Below are positions 63,701-64,000 of a stretch of 64,000 bases of DNA, piece after piece. Each line of letters opens with the position of its first letter. Position 1 is the first letter of the stretch. The notes beneath the pieces are model-generated. The model did not search any database and was not told where the DNA came from. It was given only the letters and a program-made list of their open reading frames with translations. The position numbers and the translations under genes are program-made. Source of the DNA: Alloscardovia venturai (GTDB lineage Bacteria > Actinomycetota > Actinomycetes > Actinomycetales > Bifidobacteriaceae); NCBI RefSeq assembly GCF_042676605.1, contig NZ_JBHTHQ010000021.1, positions 62,001 through 126,000 of the forward strand, given 5' to 3'.

Positions 63701-64000
63701 GAGTGTTTGTTTAGTCAAGTTATGAATTGAACGTAAATGTTTTATTTTAATGGTGGTAATGTTCGTATATGTTACATTACTTAACGCGTTTTTCTTAAAA
63801 GAAGTAGTTTAATTCGAGTAATTTCAGTATCTACAAGAGATTACTGATTTTGTGAATTACACAAGAAAATGTTACAATTTCAGGAGAAAAAATTAGCGTT
63901 TGAGCGTGTCGTGATGTGTGTTGAAACAGAACTTAGACAAGAAATGAGTACAAATTTGTTTGTCGATAACATTTCGCATAATAGAGTATCTCTTTATAAG
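63701..64000. other. AT-rich region upstream of xfp, possible start of another gene
   Basis: No complete gene. A plus-strand promoter-like pair TTGTGA (63850-63855) and TACAAT (63873-63878), 17 bases apart, leads to an open frame from ATG 63914 (or GTG 63911) that runs off the window end at 29 codons. No ribosome site suits it; an ATG at 63944 in the same frame is another choice. Not called as a gene. Confidence 0.35.

Noticed and set aside
1..64000. Mobile element, prophage or CRISPR array
   Set aside because: No transposase, integrase, phage gene, terminal repeats or regularly spaced repeats were seen on either strand.

Overview
The window looks like chromosomal DNA of an actinobacterium of the family Bifidobacteriaceae, probably a member with lower GC than classical Bifidobacterium (the Scardovia/Alloscardovia/Gardnerella side). 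The genus is an inference, because no search was possible. The evidence is a xylulose-5-phosphate/fructose-6-phosphate phosphoketolase followed by Pta and AckA (the acetate-forming end of the bifid shunt), a WhiB1-type regulator beside a PdtaS kinase, CarD, two LytR-CpsA-Psr proteins, and the typical actinobacterial order pth-mfd-eno-ftsB/divIC-DUF501-ppx. No insertion sequence, prophage, CRISPR array or rRNA was seen.

Layout: 1-3.4 kb glycogen metabolism (truncated glgA, glgP). 3.5-13.2 kb acetyltransferase, pth, mfd, eno, divIC-like, DUF501, ppx, tRNA-Leu(UAA), FKBP and greA. 13.4-16.2 kb hemolysin III protein, pdtaS and whiB. 16.2-26.2 kb cell-envelope block: an EssC/FtsK-like ATPase, two LCP proteins, a large GT2 membrane protein, a DUF5719 protein and a DUF1025 protein. 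26.3-30.1 kb a HAD phosphatase fused to an OmpR-type DNA-binding domain, comF, and an SOS-controlled umuDC-like pair. 30.1-36 kb a two-component system, carD and a Zn/Mn ABC transporter. 36-46.6 kb folD, rpsA, a coiled-coil surface protein, coaE, uvrB, terC and pyk. 46.9-57.8 kb a short tRNA-Leu(CAA), pdtaR, polA, nif3-like, a GT-C-like membrane protein, an unrecognised protein, tRNA-Pro, a DUF998-like protein, aroA and a hisN-like phosphatase. 57.9-63.6 kb ackA, pta and xfp on the minus strand.

How the genes work together: xfp makes acetyl-phosphate, and Pta and AckA convert it to acetyl-CoA, or to acetate plus ATP. Eno and Pyk supply lower glycolysis. GlgA and GlgP build and break the glycogen store. 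Mfd, UvrB, PolA and UmuDC form a repair and tolerance set. PdtaS (14.3 kb) and PdtaR (47.1 kb) are probably one two-component system encoded 32 kb apart.

The most unusual items are the HAD-phosphatase/OmpR-wHTH fusion with an inverted repeat on its putative promoter, a UmuD-like protein that lacks both the catalytic lysine and the usual cleavage dipeptide yet sits under a perfect SOS box, a stand-alone EssC/FtsK-like ATPase, and a leucine tRNA with a short variable loop.
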